Assembly (NCBI GenBank): GCA_028868995.1
Contig: JAGWTH010000038.1
Span: 1-37,125 of the forward strand
DNA: 37,125 bases
Reading direction: 5' to 3'
Source: Burkholderiales bacterium
GTDB taxonomy: Bacteria; Pseudomonadota; Gammaproteobacteria; Burkholderiales; Burkholderiaceae_C
Part shown: positions 18,237 through 25,353 of the stretch, one piece after another
How the letters are laid out: each line of letters opens with the position of its first letter
Numbering within the stretch: the first letter of the stretch is position 1
Position numbers and translations under genes: made by a program
Notes under the pieces: generated by a model
Database searches by the model: none
What the model was told of the DNA's origin: nothing
What the model saw: only the letters and a program-made list of their open reading frames with translations

Positions 18237-19106
18237 ATGAACCGCACCCCTCGGCCCCTGCTCTGCGCCGTCCTGGCCTGCGCGCTGGCGCTGCCGGCCT
18301 GCGTCTCGACGCCCACGTCCGGGCAGCACATCGTGGTGGCGGTCACGGCCCTTCCGCACCGGCGCCAGCAGCTGCAAGTGCACCCGGGCCTGTCCCTGGC
18401 GCTGCAGCAGGGCGTGAGCCGCGCGGACGTGCAGGCCGGGCGGCTGGTCATCACCGGCTGCCAGATCGAGAACGGCCACGGCACGCCCCTGGGCGTCATC
18501 CGCCATGGCTACACGCTGCTGCCCGCCGGTGTCACGGTGCGGCCGGGCGACGTGCTGGAGGTCGCCGCGCAGGAGGCCGACGGCACCGACGGGCCGTATG
18601 CGCGGTTCTTCGCGCGCTACCTCCGCACGGACGTCGCCACCGACGCCGACTATTTCCCCTATCGGTACTCTGTCTCCGGCAAGGCCTTCCGCTGCGGCCC
18701 GGTGCCCGGCGCGGACGGCCGGATGCGGGTCGAGGTGTTCGGCGAGGTGAAGTCCTGGACCTACGACGAGGCCGAAGCCGAGGCGCAGCGCAATGCCCTG
18801 ATCGCGGACGAGGACCTCCAGCGCGGACGCATCGCCATCGGCGAGTGCGCCACCGGCGTGGAGTCCTGGGCGACGTGGAAGGTGCGCCTGCCCCTGGGCC
18901 TGCAGGTCCAGGTGGGCGACTACCTGGAGGCGCTCGCCGGATCCTACGAGGCGCCCCGGTCCACCGGGCCGATCAGCGAGGGCCTGCGAGTGGTGGCGCG
19001 GCCGCCGCTGGCCGACTTCGTGCCCACCGTGGGGCGGGCCGACTACCGCTCGCCCGAGGGCCGGGACTACAAGGTCGGCTGCGGCGCGCGGGACGCCGAC
19101 CGGTGA
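18237..19106 (+). CDS. Uncharacterised lipoprotein (289 aa)
   Basis: The ATG at 18237 follows AGGACC. A type II signal peptide is clear: a basic start, a hydrophobic core, and the lipobox LPAC with Cys22. The mature protein should be anchored to a membrane facing the periplasm. I do not recognise a domain. The region TVRPGDVLEVAAQE and a second similar stretch, LQVQVGDYLEALAG, look like beta-rich repeats with internal Cys residues (ITGCQIENG, FRCGPVPG, IGECATGVE, VGCGARD) that may pair. It begins 34 bp after the halohydrin-dehalogenase-like gene and may share its transcript. Confidence 0.7.
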   Translation: MNRTPRPLLCAVLACALALPACVSTPTSGQHIVVAVTALPHRRQQLQVHPGLSLALQQGVSRADVQAGRLVITGCQIENGHGTPLGVIRHGYTLLPAGVTVRPGDVLEVAAQEADGTDGPYARFFARYLRTDVATDADYFPYRYSVSGKAFRCGPVPGADGRMRVEVFGEVKSWTYDEAEAEAQRNALIADEDLQRGRIAIGECATGVESWATWKVRLPLGLQVQVGDYLEALAGSYEAPRSTGPISEGLRVVARPPLADFVPTVGRADYRSPEGRDYKVGCGARDADR

Positions 19107-19179
19107 GACGGCCCCGCAGGCTTGCCGCCGGGCGGGCTCGCCCGCAGAATCACGCGTCGGCGCGGGGAGGCGCCCATCG

Positions 19180-19458
19180 ATGAAGCAACAGATCACCCGG
19201 CTCTCACCCCACCAGAACGCCAAGGTCGTCGGCGTGCTCGCGCTGGTGGTCTCCCTCGTGTTCTTCATCCCGCTCGCGCTGGTCGCCTACACGGTGGTCC
19301 CCCCGGAAGAAAGGCCGGCCATGTTCTTCTTCCTGGTCATGCCCTTCGTTTACCTGGTGATGGGCTACGTGGTCGTCGTGATCGGCTGCTCCATCTACAA
19401 CGCCCTGGTCAAGCGCATCGGCGGCATCGAGTTCGAGACGCGCGAAGTGGACGGCTGA
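19180..19458 (+). CDS. Small two-helix membrane protein (92 aa)
   Basis: ATG 19180 follows GGGGAGGCGCCC. Two hydrophobic helices span about residues 15-38 and 48-72. The conserved-looking ends are LSPHQNAKVVGVL at the start and YNALVKRIGGIEFETREV at the end. I recall a family of small proteobacterial membrane proteins of this layout, of unknown function. A short hairpin, GCGGGC-TC-GCCCGC, lies upstream near 19129-19143. Confidence 0.7.
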   Translation: MKQQITRLSPHQNAKVVGVLALVVSLVFFIPLALVAYTVVPPEERPAMFFFLVMPFVYLVMGYVVVVIGCSIYNALVKRIGGIEFETREVDG

Positions 19459-19515
19459 GCCTCTTCACGGACCGCAACGGACTGACACACCCGGTCACGC
19501 CCTCGCCCGGGCCTC

Positions 19516-19525
19516 GGTGTAGGCT
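19516..19525 (+). promoter_or_regulatory. Repeated promoter-like element, copy 1
   Basis: GGTGTAGGCT lies 32 bp before the first of two paralogous genes. The identical 10-mer recurs at 19871-19880 before the second. TAGGCT could be a weak -10 element. Confidence 0.4.
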
Positions 19526-19547
19526 GGTGTTTCGTTGGAGAAACACC

Positions 19548-19841
19548 ATGCGCAAGCTGAACAACACCTCCCGCATCCTCGCCATCGGCCTGCTGGCCGC
19601 CCTGGCCTCGGGCACGGCCCTGGCCCAGGAATCCCCTTCCATGGTCCACCAGGTGGGCCACTCGCTCGAACGGGCGGGCACGGCCACCGGCCACTTCCTC
19701 AAGCGCGGCGTGGAAGCCACGGCGCACGGCGTGCAGGTGGGCGTGAATGCCATCTCCCACGGCCTCAAGCGGGTCGGCGACGCCGTCGACCACGGCACCC
19801 ACGAGGCTGCGGACAAATTGCACGCCGTGCTGAACGGCTGA
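19548..19841 (+). CDS. Small exported protein, copy 1 of a tandem pair (97 aa)
   Basis: ATG 19548 follows TTGGAGAAACACC. The signal peptide ends at TALA, before QESPSMVHQ near residue 27. The mature part of about 70 residues is rich in Ala, His, Gly and Val and looks amphipathic-helical (LERAGTATGHFLKRGVEATA and HGLKRVGDAVDHGTHEAADK). It has no cysteines. It is closely similar to the next gene along nearly its full length, including the signal peptide core LLAALASGTALA. Function is unknown. A small periplasmic helix protein or metal-binding peptide is possible, given five or more histidines. Confidence 0.75.
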   Translation: MRKLNNTSRILAIGLLAALASGTALAQESPSMVHQVGHSLERAGTATGHFLKRGVEATAHGVQVGVNAISHGLKRVGDAVDHGTHEAADKLHAVLNG

Positions 19842-19870
19842 CCGCCCGTTCGCGCGCCCGCCGGGGCTTT

Positions 19871-19880
19871 GGTGTAGGCT
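19871..19880 (+). promoter_or_regulatory. Repeated promoter-like element, copy 2
   Basis: This is identical to the element at 19516-19525 and lies 38 bp before the second paralogue. It suggests that the duplication unit included the promoter. Confidence 0.4.
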
Positions 19881-19908
19881 CGGGCTTCCACGGAATCGTC
19901 CCAAGAGC

Positions 19909-20196
19909 ATGCTGAACACCAGACCCCGCATCGTCGCCGCCGGCCTGCTGGCCGCCCTGGCTTCGGGCACCGCCCTGGCCGACGAATCCCCCTCCACCGC
20001 CCAGAAGGTGGGCAACGCGCTGGAAAGGGCGGGCGCGGCCACGGGCCGCTTCCTCAAGCGCGGCGTGGAGGCCACGGCCCATGGCGTGCAGGTGGGCGTG
20101 AACGCCACCGCCCACGGCCTGAAGAAGGCGGGCGACGCCGTCGACCACGGGGTCCACAAGACGGCCGACAAGATGCACACGGCGATGAGCAAGTAA
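19909..20196 (+). CDS. Small exported protein, copy 2 of a tandem pair (95 aa)
   Basis: This is a paralogue of the preceding gene, with the same signal peptide core and the run FLKRGVEATAHGVQVGVNA identical in both. The signal peptide is cut after TALA, before DESPSTAQK. The mature part keeps the helix-repeat pattern (LERAGAATGRFLKRG, HGLKKAGDAVDHGVHKTADK), but it is richer in Lys and poorer in His than copy 1. The ribosome binding site is weak (CCAAGAGC). Function is unknown. The two genes probably arose by a local duplication that included the upstream region. Confidence 0.73.
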   Translation: MLNTRPRIVAAGLLAALASGTALADESPSTAQKVGNALERAGAATGRFLKRGVEATAHGVQVGVNATAHGLKKAGDAVDHGVHKTADKMHTAMSK

Positions 20197-20371
20197 GGCG
20201 CCGGGGCGGGCCCTGCTGCCCCCTGCTGCCGGCCGGCGCCCTCGCCCCGCTAGCGGGGCGGCCCGACATCCTACGCGTCGGCGCCGACGGCCGGCCGGTG
20301 CCCGGCACGCTGCTGCGGCACACTGGTGCCCCTGCAGGGGCTGCCGCCCCTGCGTCGCGCAGGAGAAGCCG

Positions 20372-20581
20372 TTGACCTTCACCACCTCGTCCATCCTCTG
20401 GGGTCTGCTGTTCGGATCGCTGGGCACGGGCTTCTTCGTCTACGGCAAGAAGCAGAAGGCCGTCGTCCCCCTGCTGTGCGGCCTCGGGTTGATGGTGCTG
20501 GTGCCCCTCGTGAGCAACACCTACGCCATGGTGGGCGCGGGCGCGGCGCTGAGCGCGATCCCGTTCTTCTTCCGGCCCTGA
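20372..20581 (+). CDS. Small two-helix membrane protein (69 aa), TTG start
   Basis: A TTG start is chosen because AGGAGA lies 5 nt upstream and no ATG is in reach. The protein has helices around residues 8-25 and 31-65, separated by a YGKKQKAVVP turn. Similar small proteins are often labelled amino acid transport protein in databases without experimental support, so I give no function. The 175 bp upstream (20197-20371) is GC-rich with short inverted repeats such as CCCCGCTAGCGGGG but no gene. Confidence 0.65.
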   Translation: MTFTTSSILWGLLFGSLGTGFFVYGKKQKAVVPLLCGLGLMVLVPLVSNTYAMVGAGAALSAIPFFFRP

Positions 20582-20591
20582 GGCGGTCGTG

Positions 20592-20936
20592 TCAGCCGTG
20601 CGCCTGGCGCGAGTCCGCCGGGGCCTGCTCCCGCTCGTCGAGCCCGTAATCACGCACCACCTCCGCGATGCGCAGCCGGTAGTCGCGGAACATGGTGCTG
20701 CGCCCCGCGGCCTGCGCCGCGCGGTGGGCCTGCAGGTTGCGCCACTTCGCCAGGCAGGCCTCGTCGCGCCAGAACTGCAGCGACAGCAGCTTGTCCGGGT
20801 CGGTCAGGCTCTGGAAGCGCTCGATGGAGAGGAAACCCTCCATCTTCTCCAGCTCGCTCCTGAGTTCTGCAGCCCACTTCAGGTAGCCGTCGCGGTGCTC
20901 GGGATGGGGCCAGACTTCGAAGATCACGGTGACCAT
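20592..20936 (-). CDS. ABM-domain (antibiotic biosynthesis monooxygenase-like) protein (114 aa)
   Basis: A single dimeric alpha/beta-barrel ABM domain fills the protein. It starts with VIFEVWPHPEHRDGYLKWAA, continues with GFLSIERFQSLTDPDKLLSL and ends with an Arg-rich AEVVRDYGLDER tail. This fold includes quinol and haem-degrading monooxygenases and simple stress proteins, so the reaction is open. Start ATG 20936 follows GAGGCAATCCC; a longer open frame upstream lacks support. It is convergent with the small membrane gene, with 10 bp between their ends, and divergent from the HEPN-like gene at 21073. Confidence 0.8.
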   Translation of the reverse strand: MVTVIFEVWPHPEHRDGYLKWAAELRSELEKMEGFLSIERFQSLTDPDKLLSLQFWRDEACLAKWRNLQAHRAAQAAGRSTMFRDYRLRIAEVVRDYGLDEREQAPADSRQAHG

Positions 20937-21072
20937 GGGATTGCCTCGGAACAGGATTGCCGGTCCCGGAAGTGTTCTGCCTGGGACGCGGCGGCGCAAG
21001 AGTGCTCGCGGCATCCCGCCCGCACGGCCGCCGCGGTAGCATCGCGCCAGCCCCACTACCCCGCCCCGCGCG

Positions 21073-21522
21073 ATGCTCCGATCGGCGCAGCAGCTTGCCC
21101 TGGAGGAAGCAGCCTTCCACCCCGTGCCGCACGACAAGGCGGCGATCCGGGACCTGGTCGCGTCGGCCGAGCGCAAGCGGCTCGACGCCCTGCTGCCGCA
21201 GGTTTCCTACGACACCCGCGTGGAGGCCAACTACGACGCCTGCCTGGACCTGGCGCTGGCCGTACTGGAGGCGGACGGCTGGCGGCCGCGCTCGGTGCCG
21301 GGCCACCACCAGCACACGCTGGAGGCCGCCTGCCACGCCATCGGCGCGCGCGAGGCGCTGTACCACCGGCTCGACGCGGTGCGCGCCGTGCGCAACGAGA
21401 AATACACCGGCATCCCCCGCAGCGAGCACGACCTGCGCGAGTCGCTGTCCGTGCTGGAGGAGTTCTCGGCCGCCGCCGAGGCCTGGCTCGCCGAGAGGCA
21501 CGGCGAGGTGCTCAGGCCCTGA
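21073..21522 (+). CDS. HEPN-like all-helical protein (149 aa)
   Basis: This is a predicted all-alpha protein with a C-terminal RNEKYTGIPRSEHDLRESLS stretch, as in SAV_6107-like HEPN domains. The catalytic RNase motif R-x4-6-H of toxic HEPN proteins is not clearly present: RNEKYTG lacks the His at the expected distance. It may be a binding rather than a cleaving member. There is no clear Shine-Dalgarno before ATG 21073, and a TAGCAT hexamer lies at 21037-21042. It ends directly against the convergent enoyl-CoA-hydratase-like gene. No antitoxin-like nucleotidyltransferase neighbour is visible. Confidence 0.55.
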   Translation: MLRSAQQLALEEAAFHPVPHDKAAIRDLVASAERKRLDALLPQVSYDTRVEANYDACLDLALAVLEADGWRPRSVPGHHQHTLEAACHAIGAREALYHRLDAVRAVRNEKYTGIPRSEHDLRESLSVLEEFSAAAEAWLAERHGEVLRP

Positions 21523-22302
21523 TCAGCGTCCCTTCCACACCGGCGGGCGCTTGGCCAGGAAGGCCTGCACGCCCTCGCGGAAGTCCTCGCTGCCATAGGT
21601 GCGGCGGATCAGGTCGTCGGCCTCGGGCAGGTCGCGCCGCAGCAGGCGGGCCAGGGCCTCCTTGCTCACCTGCTGCGTGACGGGCGCCAGGCTCGCGAGC
21701 TTCGCGCACAGCTTCTGCGCGGCCGCCTCGATGCCCTCGGGCGGCACCACTTCCAGCACGTAGCCGCAGGCCTGGGCCTCCTCCGCGGCGATCAGGTCGG
21801 CCAGCAGCAGCAGGCGCTGCACGCGGGGCCGCCCGAAGGCGGCGACCAGGCCGGCGACATTGGCCATGGACAGGCAGTTGCCCAGCGTGCGCGCGATCGG
21901 CACGCCGAACTTGCTGCCCGGCGTCGCCAGGCGGAAGTCGCAGGTGCTGGCGATGGCCAGGCCGCCGCCGATGCACCAGCCCTGCACCACGGCCACCGTG
22001 GGCATGGGGAGCGCGGCCAGCAGCTGCAGGGTCGCGTCGATGCGCCGCTCGTAGGCGATGCCGTCCTCGCCGGAGCGGAAGTCCTGGAACTGCGCGATGT
22101 CGGTGCCGGCCACGAAGGCCTCGCCGCCGGCCCCCTGGAAACGCACCGCGCGCACGGCGGGGTCGCCGCGCAGCTGCTCGCAGAATCCGCGCAGCTGCTC
22201 GTACATCGCCCAGGTCAGCGCGTTGCGCGCCTCGGGGCGGTCGAAGGTGACGGAGGCGATGCCGCCGTCCACCTGCAATCGGACTTCGCCCTGTCCGCTC
22301 AT
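21523..22302 (-). CDS. Enoyl-CoA hydratase/isomerase-fold protein lacking the catalytic glutamates (259 aa)
   Basis: This is a crotonase-fold protein of normal length. The oxyanion-hole segments are kept: AFVAGTDIAQF near 62-72 and CIGGGLAIAS near 110-119. At the positions of the two catalytic glutamates of rat hydratase (E144, E164), my alignment by eye gives Ile136 (FGVPIARTLG) and an Arg in GRPRVQRLLLL. Simple hydration is therefore unlikely. A hydrolase, isomerase, decarboxylase or lyase on a CoA ester is more plausible. Start ATG 22302 lies 9 bp after the stop of the Bug receptor gene, so the two are probably cotranscribed with the aminotransferase upstream. Confidence 0.82.
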   Translation of the reverse strand: MSGQGEVRLQVDGGIASVTFDRPEARNALTWAMYEQLRGFCEQLRGDPAVRAVRFQGAGGEAFVAGTDIAQFQDFRSGEDGIAYERRIDATLQLLAALPMPTVAVVQGWCIGGGLAIASTCDFRLATPGSKFGVPIARTLGNCLSMANVAGLVAAFGRPRVQRLLLLADLIAAEEAQACGYVLEVVPPEGIEAAAQKLCAKLASLAPVTQQVSKEALARLLRRDLPEADDLIRRTYGSEDFREGVQAFLAKRPPVWKGR

Positions 22303-22311
22303 GGGGATCGC

Positions 22312-23277
22312 CTAGGACTCGACCTTGACGTGGGCTTCGCGGATCACCTTGGCCCACTTGGACTGCTCGGCGACCATGAACTGCGCGAACTTTTCGATCG
22401 ACCCGCCGCCGTCCTCGGCGCCGGAGACGTTGAGCTTCTCCACCACGTCGGGCATGGCCAGCGCCTTGTTGACGTCCTCGTTCATGCGCTGGGCCATCGC
22501 CAGCGGCAGCTTCGCCGGGCCGACCAGGCCGTACCAGGTGGTGGCCTCGAAGTTGGGGAAGCCCGATTCGGCCATGGTAGGCACAGTGGGATGGCTGGCC
22601 GCGCGCTTCAGGCGGGTCTGCGCGATGGCCACGGCCTTGCCGGCCTTCACGTGCGGCGTGGCCGCCGTCATGGTGTCGAAGCTGTACTGCACCTGGCCGC
22701 CGACCAGGTCGGTCAGCATGGGGCCCGAGCCCTTGTAGGGCACGTGGATGGCCTTCACGCCCGCCTGCAGCATGAACATCTCCAGCGCCAGGTGCTGCGC
22801 CGAGCCGGTGCCGGCGGAACCGAAGCTGACCTGGCCCGGGTGCGCCTTGCACAGCTCCACCAGGTCCTTCACGGTCTTGGCCGGCTGCATCTGCCCGCAC
22901 ACCAGCAGGTTGGGCGTGACGCCCACCAGCGCGATCGGCTGGAAGTCCTTGATCGGGTCGTAGTTGACCTTCTGCAGGTTGGGCACGATGGCGTGGCTGT
23001 TGATGTGCGCCATGTGGAGCACGGTGCCGTCGGGGGCCTGCCGGGCCACGTAGTCGGAGGCGATCACGCCGGAGGCGCCGGCGCGGTTCTCCACGACGAT
23101 GGAGAGCTTCCACATTTCGCTCAGCTTCTGGCCGATGACGCGGGCCAGGATGTCGGTGCCGCCGCCGGGGGCGAAGCCCACGATGATGCGCACCGGCTGC
23201 GTGGGCAAGGTCTGCGCCCGCGCCATGGGCAGGGCGACGGTGGCCGCGACGCCGGTCATGAAGGTTCTGCGCTGCAT
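22312..23277 (-). CDS. Orphan Bug/TctC-family periplasmic binding protein (321 aa)
   Basis: ATG 23277 is preceded by GAGGAGAGAGAAGAC. The N-terminus MQRRTFMTGVAATVALPMARA has twin arginines and could be a Tat or Sec signal, cut after ARA. The mature start QPVRIIVGFAPGGGTDILAR is the canonical Bug signature, with the ligand loop GSAGTGSAQHLA near residue 150. No TctA or TctB gene accompanies it, as is common for the many Bug proteins in Burkholderiales. It lies between the aminotransferase and the crotonase-fold gene. A carboxylate ligand, such as the C4 acid used by the neighbouring genes, is likely but unproven. Confidence 0.92.
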   Translation of the reverse strand: MQRRTFMTGVAATVALPMARAQTLPTQPVRIIVGFAPGGGTDILARVIGQKLSEMWKLSIVVENRAGASGVIASDYVARQAPDGTVLHMAHINSHAIVPNLQKVNYDPIKDFQPIALVGVTPNLLVCGQMQPAKTVKDLVELCKAHPGQVSFGSAGTGSAQHLALEMFMLQAGVKAIHVPYKGSGPMLTDLVGGQVQYSFDTMTAATPHVKAGKAVAIAQTRLKRAASHPTVPTMAESGFPNFEATTWYGLVGPAKLPLAMAQRMNEDVNKALAMPDVVEKLNVSGAEDGGGSIEKFAQFMVAEQSKWAKVIREAHVKVES

Positions 23278-23324
23278 GTCTTCTCTCTCCTCGATGGTGT
23301 GCTGGCGGGTCGGGTCGGAACGGT

Positions 23325-24554
23325 TCAGGCCGCCTTGCGCAGGGCGACGGGCGCGGGATGGGCCGCGAAATACTCCATCGCGGCGGCCACCCCGGAGCCG
23401 GCCAGCTTCACGCCCGCGAGCTTCAGCCCCATCTCGCAGCCCGAGAGCGCGGCCATCAGCGTCAGGTCGTTGCAGTCGCCCAGGTGGCCGATGCGGAACA
23501 TGCGGCCCTTGACCTTGCCCAGGCCGGTGCCCAGGGACAGGTCGAAGCGTTCGTAAATGAGCTTGCGCACCGCGTCGGCGTCCACGCCCTCGGGCATCAC
23601 CACGCCGGTGAGCACGGGCGACTGGCTGGCCGCTTCGATGCACTGGATCTCCAGGCCCCAGGCGCGCACGGCGCTGCGCACGCCCTCGCCCCAGCGCCGG
23701 TGGCGGGCGAACACGCCGTCCAGGCCGCCGAAGGCCGGCTCCAGCAGCATGTCGCAGGACTCGGCCAGGCCGTACAGCAGGTTCGTGCTGGGCGTGTAGG
23801 GCCAGTAGCCGGTCTTGTTCATCTCGAGGATCTCGTCCCAGGCCCAGAAGGACTTGGGCAGCTTCGCGGTCTTGGCGGCCTCGATCGCCTTGGGCGAGAC
23901 GGCGTTGAAGCTGATGCCCGGGGGCAGCATCAGGCCCTTCTGCGAGCCGCTGACGGTGACGTCCACGCCCCATTCGTCGTGCTTGTATTCCGCCGACGCG
24001 AGGCCGGAGATCGAGTCGACCATCAGCAGCGCCGGGTGCTTCGCCGCGTCGATGGCGCGACGCACGGCCCGGATGTCGCTGGTGGCGCCGGTGGAGGTTT
24101 CGTTGTGGACCACGCACACGGCCCGGATGCCGTGCTGCGTGTCCGCCTTCAGGCGCTCCTCGATGAGGTGCGCCTGCACGCCGCGGCGCCAGCCCTCGGT
24201 GCCCGGCAGGCCCAGGAACTCGGTTTTCACGCCCAGGCGGGTGGCCATCCTGTTCCACAGGCTGGCGAAGTGGCCGGTCTCGACCATCAGCACGTGATCG
24301 CCGGGGCTCAGCGTGTTCGCCAGCGCGGCTTCCCAGGCGCCGGTGCCCGAGGCGGGGTAGACGATCACCGGGTGCTTCGTCTGGAAGATCTTCTGCAGGC
24401 CCTGCAGCACGCGCAGGCCCAGCGCGCCGAACTCGGGGCCGCGGTGGTCGATGGTGGGCAGGCTCATGGCCCGCAGGATGCGGTCCGGCACCGGCGAAGG
24501 CCCGGGGATCTGCAGGAAATGGCGGCCGGTGGGATGGAAGTCGAGGGTGACCAT
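23325..24554 (-). CDS. Serine-glyoxylate/alanine-glyoxylate-type aminotransferase (409 aa)
   Basis: This is a class V PLP aminotransferase of the SgaA/AGXT type. Landmarks are the N-terminal PGPSPVPDRILRAM, the substrate-loop SGTGAWEAAL near 69-78, the Asp180 region MVDSISGLAS, and the PLP-binding Lys206 in SGSQKGLMLPPG. The family transfers amino groups from serine or alanine to glyoxylate, giving glycine. It is the first gene of a minus-strand unit with the Bug receptor and crotonase-fold protein. It is divergent from the GntR regulator, sharing its operators. The ribosome binding site is weak. It could link glyoxylate from C2 metabolism to serine and hydroxypyruvate. Confidence 0.88.
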   Translation of the reverse strand: MVTLDFHPTGRHFLQIPGPSPVPDRILRAMSLPTIDHRGPEFGALGLRVLQGLQKIFQTKHPVIVYPASGTGAWEAALANTLSPGDHVLMVETGHFASLWNRMATRLGVKTEFLGLPGTEGWRRGVQAHLIEERLKADTQHGIRAVCVVHNETSTGATSDIRAVRRAIDAAKHPALLMVDSISGLASAEYKHDEWGVDVTVSGSQKGLMLPPGISFNAVSPKAIEAAKTAKLPKSFWAWDEILEMNKTGYWPYTPSTNLLYGLAESCDMLLEPAFGGLDGVFARHRRWGEGVRSAVRAWGLEIQCIEAASQSPVLTGVVMPEGVDADAVRKLIYERFDLSLGTGLGKVKGRMFRIGHLGDCNDLTLMAALSGCEMGLKLAGVKLAGSGVAAAMEYFAAHPAPVALRKAA

Positions 24555-24586
24555 GGGGAGCGGGTTTGTTGTCGGCAGCTCGCATT

Positions 24587-24598
24587 TTTTGCATACAA
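24587..24598. promoter_or_regulatory. GntR/FadR-type operator copy A
   Basis: TTTTGCATACAA contains TTGCATACAA, near-palindromic and close to the TNGTNNNACNA consensus of FadR/FCD-subfamily regulators. It lies 32 bp upstream of the aminotransferase start on its minus-strand promoter. An identical copy lies at 24652. Confidence 0.65.
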
Positions 24599-24651
24599 AA
24601 TTCAGGAGTCAACCTGTTCTTACCCTGACCCTGGCGACAGCTGCGGCATGG

Positions 24652-24663
24652 TTTTGCATACAA
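24652..24663. promoter_or_regulatory. GntR/FadR-type operator copy B
   Basis: This is an identical 12-mer, TTTTGCATACAA, 65 bp from copy A, ending 9 bp before the gntR start codon. Its position suggests autorepression of the regulator and its downstream operon. Two identical sites flanking the divergent promoters would allow joint control of both units. Confidence 0.68.
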
Positions 24664-24672
24664 TCCGGGGGC

Positions 24673-25353
24673 ATGACCGCGGAAGTGATCTCCATCCCCC
24701 GCCTGGCCCTGCACGAGCAGGTGGCGCAGCGGCTGCGCCCGATGCTGGTGGAAGGCCGCATCGCCCCGGGCGCCAAGCTCAACGAACGCGAGCTGTCCGG
24801 GCTGCTGAAGGTCTCGCGCACGCCCTTGCGCGAGGCGATCAAGATGCTGGCCGCCGAGGGCCTGGTGGAACTGCTGCCGAACCGCGGCGCGATCGCGGTG
24901 TCGCTCACCGAGGAGGACGTGCGCCACACCTTCGAGGTGATGGCGGGCCTGGAAGGCCAGGCGGGTGAACTGGCCGCCCAGCGCATCACGCCCGAGGAGC
25001 TGGCCGAGATCCAGGCCATGCAGTTCGAGATGATGGCCGCCTTCACCCGGCGCGACCTGTCCACCTATTACGGCATCAACGCCCGCATCCACCGGGCGAT
25101 CAGCGCAGCGGCCAAGAACCCGGTGCTCTCGCAGGTCTACGAGCAGGTCAACGCCCGCCTGCAGGCGCTGCGCTTCCGCTCCAACCAGGACGGCGAGAAA
25201 TGGAAGCGCGCCGTGAAGGAGCACGAGAAGATGATCGAGGCGCTGGCGACGCACGACGGCGCGGCCATGCGGGAGATCCTGCAGCAGCACCTGCGCAACA
25301 AGCGCGACGTGGTGCTGGAGCAGATGCAGGCGTCATCGCGGGGCGCGGCATGA
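24673..25353 (+). CDS. GntR-family regulator, FCD subfamily (226 aa)
   Basis: The N-terminal winged helix (HEQVAQRLRPMLVEGRIAPG, ELSGLLKVSRTPLREAIKML, LVELLPNRGAIAV) is typical of GntR. The C-terminal all-helical FCD domain (HTFEVMAGLEGQAGELAAQR; INARIHRAISAAAKNP) contains Asp/His residues that often bind a metal and a carboxylate effector. ATG 24673 is chosen because copy B of the operator lies just upstream; an upstream in-frame ATG would begin inside the divergent gene. Its stop overlaps the ATG of the dehydrogenase gene (ATGA), so the two are translationally coupled. It probably responds to the hydroxy-acid substrate of this region. Confidence 0.9.
   Translation: MTAEVISIPRLALHEQVAQRLRPMLVEGRIAPGAKLNERELSGLLKVSRTPLREAIKMLAAEGLVELLPNRGAIAVSLTEEDVRHTFEVMAGLEGQAGELAAQRITPEELAEIQAMQFEMMAAFTRRDLSTYYGINARIHRAISAAAKNPVLSQVYEQVNARLQALRFRSNQDGEKWKRAVKEHEKMIEALATHDGAAMREILQQHLRNKRDVVLEQMQASSRGAA

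Noticed and set aside
21073..21522. HEPN-like gene as a toxin of a toxin-antitoxin pair
   Set aside because: The R-x4-6-H RNase motif is not clear, and no small nucleotidyltransferase or other antitoxin gene lies next to it.
24451..24672. N-terminal extension of the GntR regulator
   Set aside because: It would overlap the divergent aminotransferase gene and read through both operators. ATG 24673 gives a standard GntR start.
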